A DNA stretch of 5,560 nt from Bacteroidota bacterium (GCA_003453835.1 DMMN01000370.1:4265-9824); one strand, 5' to 3'; counted from the stretch's first letter, positions 1 to 5,560 are shown. Numbers and translations: made by a program. The notes: generated from the letters alone by a model not told the origin.

Positions 1-1678
1 CGGCCCGCCATCGCACTAACTGGGAAGCAAGATCAGCCAGCATTACGCCTGCCCAATCCGCCCTCGTCAAGATCTTCGCGTGATGGGAAATCGTGTCGAG
101 AACCACCTGGAGGTTGACGCTCGAGACGAGCTGACGGTCGATTGTGCTCATCGTCTCCTGTTCCCAAAGCCAGAGCGCCTGCTCACGCTCGAGTAGTTTC
201 CGCTCGGTAATGTCACGGAACGAGGCTTGCACGGCCGGACGCCCATTCCAGGAAACGAGCTTCGCATTAACCTCGAGGTCGATGACTTTCCCTTGCTTGC
301 TCAGACCTTTGAGCTCGAAGTTCCGAAGAATATCCTCCCCGATGAGTCGACCCTGATATCCTTCCAACACAAAGAACCGGCTCGCCGGAGCCACGGTCTC
401 TGTGAAACTCACAGACTTCATCTCTTCTATCGACGAGTACCCAAAGATCTTCATCGCCGAGGAATTGACGAAGACCAACCTGCCGTCCTGAACGATGACG
501 ATGCCGTCGAGAGAGCTCTCGACGATGTTTTGATACTTTTCTTGTGACTCTTCGAACTTGCGCGCAAGCTCCCTCCGCTCGGTGACATCGTGGTGAATAC
601 TGATGCACTCGAGTAACTTACCAGACTTATCCATGACCGGCGATATGATAAGAAGCGTGTAAATGCTTTCATCTACCCGCCTGGCGATCTCCACATCACC
701 GGACCAGGCTTTTCCCAATCGTAACGTTCGCTCAACCAACGACCAGAAGTCTTTTTCGCCCGGAGTTCCGTTCAGAAGCGTAACTCCCTCGAACGCTGGA
801 TTTCCGATGAGTTCTTTGAGCGGTCTTCCGGCCCAGTTCTCATAAGCAGGATTCGCGTAGAGCGTTCGTCCTGCCGCATTGACGACCTGGATTGGATTGA
901 TCGAGTACTCGAGGAGCGATTGAAACCGGCGCGTTCCCTCCTTCGATTGCCGTTCCTGCCGCATCATCGCAAACGCGACGATGGCCCCGACAGCAAAGAG
1001 AACGAGGGAGATAATGAATGTCTGCTCAACGGACTTCAAGATCAATCGTCCGGAAGCTTCAACTTGATCGACATTCTCTTCGAGTTCGACCCGCAGGTGG
1101 TCATCGAACCGGACACGCAATTCTTTCAGGAACTCGTTCACCCTGGGCATAAAAGTACCACCGGCGGTTCCCGCGCCGAGTTCTTTTGACGTGGAAGGCG
1201 CCTCATCCTCGAAGTGCTTCTCCGTCCTACGAAAGACGTTCCTTGATCTCTGGACAAGTATATCGTAGTGTGCCGAGACGAGGCCAAACTTCTCCATCAA
1301 CTCATCCCTCTTTAGAGCGTTGGAGCGAGAGAGCAAGAGGAGGTAGGAGCTTCTGGTCGAATCGAATCGATCAGCTATTGGAAGAAACACCGCAAGAAGT
1401 GTGTCCCGTCTTTCCGGTTGTGCGTAAGCTTCTTGGGCGACGTAGAACAGCCGCAGGCTTTCCCGGTAGGCAGTCAGTGTGAGCGTATCGCGAGTCGCAG
1501 AAATCATATAGTCCTCGTTTGCACGGGATTCAGCGGCGAGGACCTGAAGGAAGATGACGGCGATACCTATGAAAGCGGGAAGGATGATGACACCGAGGGC
1601 CAGCGCAAGCTTCCGTGGAGGTTCGCTCAGCTTTTGCACCCAAGACGAAAGCAAACTGGATTCAGGCGGTTGCGTCAT
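1..1678 (-). CDS. Membrane-anchored PAS-PAS-GAF sensor protein, 3' part missing
   Basis: This is the first 559 residues of a signalling protein that runs off the left edge with no stop codon. I translated the reverse strand from the ATG at 1678, and the frame stays open to base 1. A short cytoplasmic N-terminus is followed by a hydrophobic segment (about 23-48), a largely polar, probably helical extracytoplasmic region (about 49-218) and a second membrane segment (about 219-240). A first PAS domain (about 248-370, ending HHDVTERRE) and a second (about 380-497, with the typical DGIVIVQDGRLVFVNSSA and ending RDITERK) follow. Residues from about 508 look like the start of a GAF domain (VNLQVVLDTISHHA). 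This layout is most common in hybrid or simple sensor histidine kinases, but a diguanylate cyclase or phosphatase output is equally possible because the catalytic part is outside the window. No good Shine-Dalgarno precedes the ATG. The frame is open upstream to a stop near 1790, with only a TTG as an alternative start. The ligand is unknown. Confidence 0.9.
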   Translation of the reverse strand, partial: MTQPPESSLLSSWVQKLSEPPRKLALALGVIILPAFIGIAVIFLQVLAAESRANEDYMISATRDTLTLTAYRESLRLFYVAQEAYAQPERRDTLLAVFLPIADRFDSTRSSYLLLLSRSNALKRDELMEKFGLVSAHYDILVQRSRNVFRRTEKHFEDEAPSTSKELGAGTAGGTFMPRVNEFLKELRVRFDDHLRVELEENVDQVEASGRLILKSVEQTFIISLVLFAVGAIVAFAMMRQERQSKEGTRRFQSLLEYSINPIQVVNAAGRTLYANPAYENWAGRPLKELIGNPAFEGVTLLNGTPGEKDFWSLVERTLRLGKAWSGDVEIARRVDESIYTLLIISPVMDKSGKLLECISIHHDVTERRELARKFEESQEKYQNIVESSLDGIVIVQDGRLVFVNSSAMKIFGYSSIEEMKSVSFTETVAPASRFFVLEGYQGRLIGEDILRNFELKGLSKQGKVIDLEVNAKLVSWNGRPAVQASFRDITERKLLEREQALWLWEQETMSTIDRQLVSSVNLQVVLDTISHHAKILTRADWAGVMLADLASQLVRWRA

Positions 1679-1721
1679 ACAACTGTGGTCAGTGACAATG
1701 ATGGCACATGAGAATCCCGTC

Positions 1722-1739
1722 GAGGACGATCGACTTCTC
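1722..1739. repeat. 18-bp dispersed repeat, copy 1
   Basis: The 18 bases here match 5278-5295 in the same orientation with one mismatch at the third base, and the last 15 bases (GACGATCGACTTCTC) are identical. The copy lies in the leader between the candidate promoter at 1765-1793 and the start of the sensor gene. It contains the palindrome CGATCG. Its role is unknown. A protein-binding site, a small repeat family and chance are all open. Confidence 0.5.
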
Positions 1740-1764
1740 GGTAGGAGACGGCTTTGTTGGGGCA

Positions 1765-1793
1765 AAGATAGCCAATGAAGCCCTGAATTTCAA
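1765..1793 (-). promoter_or_regulatory. Candidate sigma70-type promoter for the PAS sensor gene
   Basis: On the minus strand TTGAAA (1793-1788) and TATCTT (1770-1765) are separated by exactly 17 bases. This is a reasonable -35/-10 pair about 87 bases upstream of the ATG at 1678. A transcript would start near 1758 and include the 18-bp repeat in its leader. Single promoter matches of this quality can occur by chance, so it is only a candidate, but its position between gcvH and the sensor gene is sensible. Confidence 0.4.
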
Positions 1794-2015
1794 CCTGCAC
1801 GCTGGAGAGCGCCGATCGGGTCTCCGGAACCGCCACCAGGAAACTCTATCGACCAAAGATCTAACGACAGGAATAGAGAAACTGGTCGGTCCCTTCAAAG
1901 AGAAAGGAAGCGATCATTCCGCGAAGGATATGAAATTGTGGAAAAAGTCGGGTGCAGAAGGGATACAGAGAGTCGGTTCGTTGGAGGCCGGCATCACCGA
2001 CGAGAACTCACTTTC

Positions 2016-2033
2016 TCACCATCTCTCTGGTGA
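2016..2033. repeat. Short inverted repeat downstream of gcvH, weak terminator candidate
   Basis: TCACCA (2016-2021) and TGGTGA (2028-2033) are perfect reverse complements around a six-base loop, starting about 50 bases past the gcvH stop. No T-run follows on the minus strand, so it is a poor intrinsic terminator by itself. It could protect the 3' end of the transcript or mean nothing. On the plus strand it sits just before an AGGAGG at 2035-2040. Confidence 0.3.
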
Positions 2034-2084
2034 TAGGAGGTCCCCGATGCACGAGATCGAAAAGGACAGGGTATGCAGCGACAG

Positions 2085-2465
2085 CTATTTCGCGATCAAT
2101 TTCCTGTACGACTCGACGTCCAGGAGGTCGCTCAATTCGGCCAGATTGGAGATTTTCATCTTGACCATCCAGCCGTCGTCGTATGGCGATTTGTTGACGA
2201 GCTCAGGCTTGTCCTGAATCTGTCGATTTGTTTCAAGGATCTCGCCGGTCAAAGGAGCGTACAGATCGGAGACGGCTTTTACGGCTTCGATGGTCCCAAA
2301 CGTCTTACCCTGGGTAACTTTTGTTCCGGCAGCAGGAAGCTCCAGGAAGACGACGTCTCCGAGCTCGCCTTGGGCATAGTCGGTAATGCCGACCCAGCCG
2401 ATCTCTCCTTCGATGCGAATCCATTCATGGTCTTTGGTGTATTTGAGATTCTCGGGGAAGTTCAT
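2085..2465 (-). CDS. gcvH: Glycine cleavage system H protein
   Basis: This encodes the 126-residue lipoyl carrier of the glycine cleavage system, a normal length for the family. In the cytoplasm it carries the aminomethyl group from the P protein (glycine decarboxylase) to the T protein and is reoxidised by the L protein (lipoamide dehydrogenase). The N-terminus has the family signature (KYTKDHEWIRIEG, 8-20), then GITDYAQGELGDVVFLELP (26-44) and the lipoylation site GTIEAVKAVSDLYAP (57-71), with Lys63 as the predicted lipoyl acceptor. The conserved DGWMVKMK (97-104) is present. The ATG is preceded by AGAGG at five-base spacing. It is the last gene of the apparent efp-accB-accC-gcvH run, 72 bases after accC. 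The P, T and L protein genes are not in the window. A stand-alone GcvH can also act as a lipoyl relay for other lipoate enzymes, and the sequence cannot tell these roles apart. Confidence 0.97.
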   Translation of the reverse strand: MNFPENLKYTKDHEWIRIEGEIGWVGITDYAQGELGDVVFLELPAAGTKVTQGKTFGTIEAVKAVSDLYAPLTGEILETNRQIQDKPELVNKSPYDDGWMVKMKISNLAELSDLLDVESYRKLIAK

Positions 2466-2470
2466 TGAAA

Positions 2471-2475
2471 CCTCT
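2471..2475 (-). promoter_or_regulatory. Ribosome binding site of gcvH
   Basis: AGAGG on the minus strand ends five bases before the gcvH ATG at 2465 and supports that start. Confidence 0.6.
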
Positions 2476-2537
2476 GATGATGATGTGCGTCGGTTCTGCC
2501 TTGGAGGAATGGAGAGTGTTCGTTCTGCGTCATCTCC

Positions 2538-3896
2538 CTACAGCTTCGTCTCCTCCCCATCTTTGAAATCGAATGATTCGATAAATCTCGTATCAAAGTG
2601 TCCGCTTCGGAATGTCTCATTCTTCATCAGCTTTTTGTGGAACGGAATCGTCGTCTTGATCCCTTCCACCACGAATTCATCCAGGGCAAAGTACATTTTC
2701 TCAATTGCCTCTCCCCTGGTTTTGCTCTTCACGATGAGTTTTGCGACAAGGGAGTCATAGAACGGGGGAATTTCGTATCCGTCGTATGCGTGCGTATCGA
2801 CACGGATCCCGAAGCCGCCGGGCGCGTGAAACGCAGAGATCTTGCCGGGAGACGGACGAAAATCGTAGTTAGGATCTTCGGCATTGATGCGACATTCAAT
2901 GGCGTGCCACAACGGCTTAAGGGTTGTTTTCTTTAGTCGCTCCCCCGAGGCAACCTCTATCTGCATTTTCACCAGATCGACCCCGTACACCTCTTCCGTC
3001 ACGGGGTGTTCCACCTGAATGCGTGTATTCATTTCCATGAAATAGAAGTTCTTGAGCTTATCGACGAGGAACTCGACGGTCCCGGCTCCAAGGTAATTCA
3101 CGCTCTTCGCTCCCTTCACTGCGGCGGCGCCCATCGCCGCTCGCATCTCCGGAGTGAGGGCTGGAGAAGGAGATTCCTCCACGAGTTTCTGGTGCCGGCG
3201 CTGGACGGAGCAGTCACGCTCCCCAAAATGAACTACATTTCCATACCGATCTCCCATGACCTGAATCTCGACGTGTCGTGGTTCCTCCAGGTACTTTTCG
3301 ATATAGACGGAAGAATTCCCGAACGCCTTCTCTGCTTCGTGGCTCGCCGTTTTGAATGCGTTTTCAAGATCCGCCGCCTCACGCACAATGCGCATCCCTC
3401 TCCCTCCGCCGCCTGCAGTCGCTTTGATAATAATCGGATAGCCGACATCGCTCGCGATCTTTCCGGCGTCGTGGAGTTCCGAAATGACACCGTCGCTTCC
3501 AGGAATAACGGGAACTCCGGCCTTGCGCATCGTCTCCTTCGCCAGCGCCTTGTCCCCCATCGCGCTGATGGCATGCGGCCTGGGGCCGACAAACACAAGA
3601 CCCGAGGTGGCACAGATTTCCGCGAAGCTCGCATTCTCGGCCAGGAAGCCGTACCCTGGATGAACTGCGTCCGCATTGGTGACCTCAGCGGCAGCGATGA
3701 GGCGCGTGATATTCAGATAGCTCTCCTTGCTTGCCGGCGGACCAATGCACACTGCCTCGTCCGCGAATTTCACCGGGAGTGAGACTCGATCCGCTTCAGA
3801 GTGCACGGCAACCGTTTTGATGCCAAGCTCCCTGCATGCTCGTATGATGCGCAGAGCTATTTCGCCTCGATTCGCTATCAGAATTTTCTTGAACAA
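2538..3896 (-). CDS. accC: Acetyl-CoA carboxylase, biotin carboxylase subunit
   Basis: This ATP-grasp enzyme uses ATP and bicarbonate to carboxylate the biotin on AccB, the first half-reaction of malonyl-CoA synthesis. I chose the TTG at 3896, giving 452 residues beginning [17 protein letters not shown], which is the standard start of the family. It has AAGGA at five-base spacing. A longer version from a TTG at 3920 would add eight residues and has no Shine-Dalgarno. With the chosen start, domains are the biotin carboxylase N-domain (about 1-112), the ATP-grasp domain (about 113-320) and the C-domain (about 335-445). Visible motifs are [11 protein letters not shown] (79-89), the glycine-rich ATP loop AGGGGRGMR (161-169), [17 protein letters not shown] (225-241) and the catalytic [14 protein letters not shown] (288-301). 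Glu288, Asn290 and Arg292 match E. coli AccC numbering. The C-domain has ECRINAEDP (334-342). It follows accB by 77 bases in the same operon. A homologous subunit of another acyl-CoA carboxylase is possible, but the accB partner argues for acetyl-CoA carboxylase. Confidence 0.97.
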   Translation of the reverse strand: MFKKILIANRGEIALRIIRACRELGIKTVAVHSEADRVSLPVKFADEAVCIGPPASKESYLNITRLIAAAEVTNADAVHPGYGFLAENASFAEICATSGLVFVGPRPHAISAMGDKALAKETMRKAGVPVIPGSDGVISELHDAGKIASDVGYPIIIKATAGGGGRGMRIVREAADLENAFKTASHEAEKAFGNSSVYIEKYLEEPRHVEIQVMGDRYGNVVHFGERDCSVQRRHQKLVEESPSPALTPEMRAAMGAAAVKGAKSVNYLGAGTVEFLVDKLKNFYFMEMNTRIQVEHPVTEEVYGVDLVKMQIEVASGERLKKTTLKPLWHAIECRINAEDPNYDFRPSPGKISAFHAPGGFGIRVDTHAYDGYEIPPFYDSLVAKLIVKSKTRGEAIEKMYFALDEFVVEGIKTTIPFHKKLMKNETFRSGHFDTRFIESFDFKDGEETKL

Positions 3897-3901
3897 GTTC
3901 T

Positions 3902-3906
3902 TCCTT
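3902..3906 (-). promoter_or_regulatory. Ribosome binding site that sets the TTG start of accC
   Basis: AAGGA on the minus strand lies five bases before the TTG at 3896. The alternative in-frame TTG at 3920 has nothing similar upstream, so this site decides the start. Confidence 0.7.
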
Positions 3907-3973
3907 AGATTGAAGCTCAAGCTTGGTTTGAGTAGGGGCGACGATCCGGGGGCGGCGTCACGGGCGCTTCACG

Positions 3974-4468
3974 TTATGATTTGTCGATGAGGAACAAGAC
4001 CTGGTTGTATTCTACCGGCTTGCCGTTCTCGACAAGAATCTGCATGATTCGACCGTTGACATCCGATTCGATTTCATTCATCAGCTTCATCGCTTCGACG
4101 ATGCAAAGCACCGTTCCGACCCTTACATCTTGTCCTATCTCGATGTAGTTTGTCGCGTCAGGGGCGGGCGCACGGTAGAACGTTCCAACGATCGGAGACC
4201 GGACCTCGTGATATCTTGCCTCGGGGGGAACTGAAGATGAAGCAGGTGCCACGAACAGGCCCCGAGCGTCGAGAGGAGAGGTTGGGAGGGGCGGGAGGGT
4301 TGGCCCCGGCAGTTGGGGGATGGAGTATGAGGCCGGCGCGGCTACGACGGCTTGAGAGGTTCGATTCTTGGCAACGCGGATCTTCTTTCCTTCTTCTTCG
4401 ATTTCAATCTCATCAATGCTACTTCTTTCAACAAGCCTGATCACCTTCTTGACGTAGGCCAGGTCCAT
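3974..4468 (-). CDS. accB: Biotin carboxyl carrier protein of acetyl-CoA carboxylase
   Basis: This 164-residue protein carries the biotin that AccC carboxylates and that the AccA/AccD carboxyltransferase uses to make malonyl-CoA. The N-terminal part (1-35, [20 protein letters not shown]) is the usual helix plus short strands that bind AccC. A low-complexity Ala/Pro/Ser linker (about 41-84) follows. The C-terminal biotinyl domain (about 86-163) starts [19 protein letters not shown] and includes the 'thumb' insertion typical of AccB-type carriers. Biotin attaches at Lys128 in [10 protein letters not shown] (125-134), the classic EAMKLM motif. Length is close to the E. coli protein (156), with a somewhat different linker. 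The ATG has CGGAG at five-base spacing. It lies between efp and accC, and accB-accC pairing is the usual bacterial arrangement. The biotin ligase that would modify it is not in the window. Confidence 0.97.
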   Translation of the reverse strand: MDLAYVKKVIRLVERSSIDEIEIEEEGKKIRVAKNRTSQAVVAAPASYSIPQLPGPTLPPLPTSPLDARGLFVAPASSSVPPEARYHEVRSPIVGTFYRAPAPDATNYIEIGQDVRVGTVLCIVEAMKLMNEIESDVNGRIMQILVENGKPVEYNQVLFLIDKS

Positions 4469-4473
4469 GAATA

Positions 4474-4478
4474 CTCCG
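4474..4478 (-). promoter_or_regulatory. Ribosome binding site of accB
   Basis: CGGAG on the minus strand ends five bases before the accB ATG at 4468 and supports the chosen start. Confidence 0.6.
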
Positions 4479-4495
4479 AGTTAGTTGTGGGGAAC

Positions 4496-4523
4496 GGGGG
4501 AACGCTCCTCGCTGAGGACCCCC
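4496..4523. repeat. GC-rich stem-loop in the efp-accB spacer
   Basis: On the plus strand GGGGG (4496-4500) pairs with CCCCC (4519-4523), and inside it TCCTC (4506-4510) pairs with GAGGA (4514-4518) around a three-base loop, leaving a five-base bulge on one side. The stem sits about 28 bases upstream of the accB start. No T-run follows, so it is not a standard intrinsic terminator. It could affect mRNA processing, stability or accB translation. The function is inference only. Confidence 0.45.
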
Positions 4524-4565
4524 TGCGCTCGGGCGCGAGAGTCATTGGAGAAGCAGTGCTACAAC

Positions 4566-5129
4566 TTAGTTCTTGACGCGATCTAAGTATTCACCGGTGC
4601 GGGTATCGATACGAATAACATCCCCCTCGTTGATAAAGAGGGGAACGTTTACCGTCGCCCCCGTCTCAACCTTTGCCGGTTTTGTGGCACCCGTTGCCGT
4701 ATCCCCACGGACTCCAGGCACCGTTTCTACTACTTTCAATCTTACGTTGAACGGGATTTCGGAGCTGACGATGTCGTGTCCGACCATCATCAGTTGAATC
4801 GACTCTCCTTCCTTCAGAAATTTCGCCGCTTCACCAAGCACTGCCTCAGAAACTGGCATCTGCTCGTATGATTCCTTATCCATGAACTGATAGCTTGCCC
4901 CATCGTGATAAAGATAGGTGAAGTCCTTCTGCTCGAGGCGAACCTCCTCCACTTCTTCTCCGGATCGGAAGCGCGTTTCTGACACCCGTCCCGTCTTGAG
5001 ATTTCGGAGCTTTGCCTGGACGAAGGCCCGAAGGTTGCCCGGAGTTCTATGGATGTACTCTTCTATCTTGTGGAGCTCACCGTTGAATTTGATTACCATT
5101 CCAATGCGAAACTCTGCTGTCGTGGCCAT
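4566..5129 (-). CDS. efp: Translation elongation factor P
   Basis: EF-P binds the ribosome between the P and E sites and speeds peptide bond formation at consecutive prolines. The product has 187 residues, the normal length. It has an N-terminal KOW-like domain (about 1-63), a central OB domain (about 66-127, with KDFTYLYHDGASYQFMD) and a C-terminal OB domain (about 130-187) ending in the family signature DVIRIDTRTGEYLDRVK (169-185). The loop that reaches the peptidyl-transferase centre reads HRTPGNLRAF (27-36). Asn32 stands where E. coli has the beta-lysylated Lys34, so that modification cannot occur in the same way. From memory, Chlorobi-type EF-Ps share this loop. Only a weak AGAG precedes the ATG at 5129, but the start matches family length. 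It is the first gene of the apparent operon, 97 bases before accB, behind a strong promoter. Confidence 0.97.
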   Translation of the reverse strand: MATTAEFRIGMVIKFNGELHKIEEYIHRTPGNLRAFVQAKLRNLKTGRVSETRFRSGEEVEEVRLEQKDFTYLYHDGASYQFMDKESYEQMPVSEAVLGEAAKFLKEGESIQLMMVGHDIVSSEIPFNVRLKVVETVPGVRGDTATGATKPAKVETGATVNVPLFINEGDVIRIDTRTGEYLDRVKN

Positions 5130-5194
5130 AGATCTCTACAAAATCCTCTCATTTTTATCAAAAACGTGCTGATTTGCTGCAAAATTGGGGTGAA

Positions 5195-5223
5195 AGTATA
5201 CGAAAAACGATAGGGAAAGTCAA
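5195..5223 (-). promoter_or_regulatory. Strong sigma70-type promoter of the efp-accB-accC-gcvH run
   Basis: On the minus strand TTGACT (5223-5218) and TATACT (5200-5195) are separated by exactly 17 bases. Each hexamer differs from consensus at one position. Transcription would begin near 5188, giving an efp leader of about 58 bases. The region around and below it is AT-rich compared with its surroundings. It is the only good promoter I see upstream of the four genes. A second, weaker pair (TTTGCA and GATAAA, about 18 bases apart) lies closer to the gene. Confidence 0.75.
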
Positions 5224-5277
5224 GACAATTATCCGGCTTGAACAGCGACCGTAGACCCAAGGGCGACCGGAAGTCTT

Positions 5278-5295
5278 GAAGACGATCGACTTCTC
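5278..5295. repeat. 18-bp dispersed repeat, copy 2
   Basis: This copy matches 1722-1739 in the same orientation with a single mismatch. Here it forms the left arm of the hairpin at 5283-5312 and lies about 55 bases upstream of the efp -35 box. The first copy has no matching right arm, so the shared unit is the 18-mer and not the hairpin. Confidence 0.5.
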
Positions 5296-5312
5296 ATTCT
5301 CGGAGTCGATCG
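5283..5312. repeat. Inverted repeat upstream of the efp promoter
   Basis: CGATCGACT (5283-5291) and AGTCGATCG (5304-5312) are perfect reverse complements. One G-T and one C-G pair extend the stem to 11 pairs around an eight-base loop (5294-5301). Neither strand has a T-run after it. Smaller nested palindromes flank it, for example GTCTT/AAGAC at 5273-5283. It could be an operator-like site, the end structure of an upstream transcript, or part of a repeat element. Confidence 0.55.
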
Positions 5313-5560
5313 GAGATGATCCATCCGACGATTCGTATACCCAGAGTCGTTCGATACCGCTCGCTCACATCCGCGTACACACACCACATTGAGCCCGTCG
5401 GATATCAGTTCTAACAAGTGTTCACAGGATCCCCCAACTATGCGGGGAAAGACGAGAATTTCAGACGCGCTCAACGAAGTGGAGCCAGTCCGAAGAAGGA
5501 GCGCAGCTATGTCGAAGCATACTCAGAGCGGCTGCCAGAGCGCAGTCTTCGACTTCGCTC

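Larger units (their letters stand above)
1679..2084. other. Gene-poor gap between gcvH and the sensor gene
   Basis: No supported gene lies in these 406 bases. Minus-strand frames are broken by stops. One minus frame is open for about 48 codons downstream of the gcvH hairpin but has no good start and resembles no family I know. A plus-strand frame is open from an ATG at 1708 through the gap and into the antisense of gcvH, again with no recognised domain and no Shine-Dalgarno at 1708. The gap contains a small inverted repeat (2016-2033), the candidate sensor promoter and the 18-bp repeat copy. Confidence 0.6.
5230..5560. other. Unassigned stretch upstream of efp
   Basis: No recognisable gene is visible in these 331 bases. 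A minus-strand frame of 81 codons runs from a TTG at 5474 to a stop at 5229, but it has no Shine-Dalgarno, an Arg/Ser-rich C-terminal half and no known domain. A second minus frame enters from the right edge and stops at 5461 after about 32 residues, which could be the tail of a gene outside the window. A plus-strand frame opens at 5440 and runs off the edge without a ribosome site. The segment holds the 11-bp-stem hairpin, the 18-bp repeat and two copies of GAGCGCAG (5499-5506 and 5538-5545). Confidence 0.5.

Noticed and set aside
227..547. Plus-strand and alternative minus-strand frames of 70-113 codons across 144-1482
   Set aside because: They overlap the continuous PAS-PAS-GAF reading frame, which carries recognisable domains throughout. 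The others have no domains and are shadows.
1708..2217. 169-codon plus-strand frame as a real gene in the gap after gcvH
   Set aside because: There is no ribosome site at 1708, the last third is antisense to gcvH, and no domain is recognised. It is kept only as a low-interest finding for its internal AGGAGG-ATG.
3006..3782. Long open frame on the plus strand opposite accC
   Set aside because: It is fully antisense to a clearly real gene, has no ribosome site and its product resembles no family. Open antisense frames are common opposite GC-biased codons.
5093..5152. A 19-codon frame (ATG at 5152, stop at 5093) overlapping the efp start out of frame, as a possible upstream regulatory peptide
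   Set aside because: It has no Shine-Dalgarno and an unremarkable sequence. There is no stalling-like motif, so chance is enough to explain it.
5440..5560. Plus-strand frame from ATG 5440 to the right edge as the start of a divergent gene
   Set aside because: No ribosome site or promoter supports it, the product is Arg/Ser-rich with no family resemblance, and only 40 codons are visible.
1..5560. tRNA or rRNA genes, CRISPR arrays, insertion sequences, phage genes or toxin-antitoxin pairs
   Set aside because: I looked on both strands and saw no tRNA-like cloverleaf, regularly spaced repeats, transposase motifs or terminal inverted repeats with target duplications.

Overview
This window looks like ordinary chromosome from a bacterium of moderate GC content, by eye slightly above 50%. 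All confidently called genes lie on the minus strand. The protein families, the usable Shine-Dalgarno sites and an E. coli-like -35/-10 promoter fit a Gram-negative lineage outside the core Bacteroidetes. The EF-P loop (HRTPGNLRAF) resembles, from memory, EF-P of the Chlorobi/Ignavibacteria group. That is the best taxonomic hint, and it was not tested by a search.

Reading in the direction of transcription (right to left), bases 5560-5230 hold no convincing gene but contain a good hairpin and one copy of an 18-bp repeat. A near-consensus sigma70-type promoter (5223-5195) then leads into efp (elongation factor P), followed by accB (biotin carboxyl carrier protein), accC (biotin carboxylase) and gcvH (glycine cleavage H protein). 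Gaps between these four genes are 97, 77 and 72 bases and no convincing terminator lies between them, so they probably form one operon. The efp-accB gap can fold into a strong GC-rich stem. accC is best started at a TTG codon at 3896, which has its own Shine-Dalgarno and restores the canonical N-terminus and length.

After gcvH comes a gap of about 400 bases without a supported gene. It holds a weak hairpin, a candidate promoter and the second copy of the 18-bp repeat. The window then ends inside a large membrane-anchored signalling protein (two transmembrane segments, an extracytoplasmic sensor region, two PAS domains and the start of a GAF domain) whose output domain lies beyond the left edge.

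Functionally, AccB and AccC carry out the first half-reaction of acetyl-CoA carboxylase, which makes malonyl-CoA for fatty acid synthesis. GcvH carries a lipoyl group built from octanoyl-ACP, a product of the same pathway. EF-P relieves ribosome stalling at proline runs, and AccB has a proline-rich linker. The carboxyltransferase subunits (accA/accD) and the other glycine cleavage enzymes are not here. I found no mobile element, CRISPR array, RNA gene or evident new system. The observations most worth checking are the EF-P loop, the accC start, the repeated 18-mer and the unexplained right-hand end.
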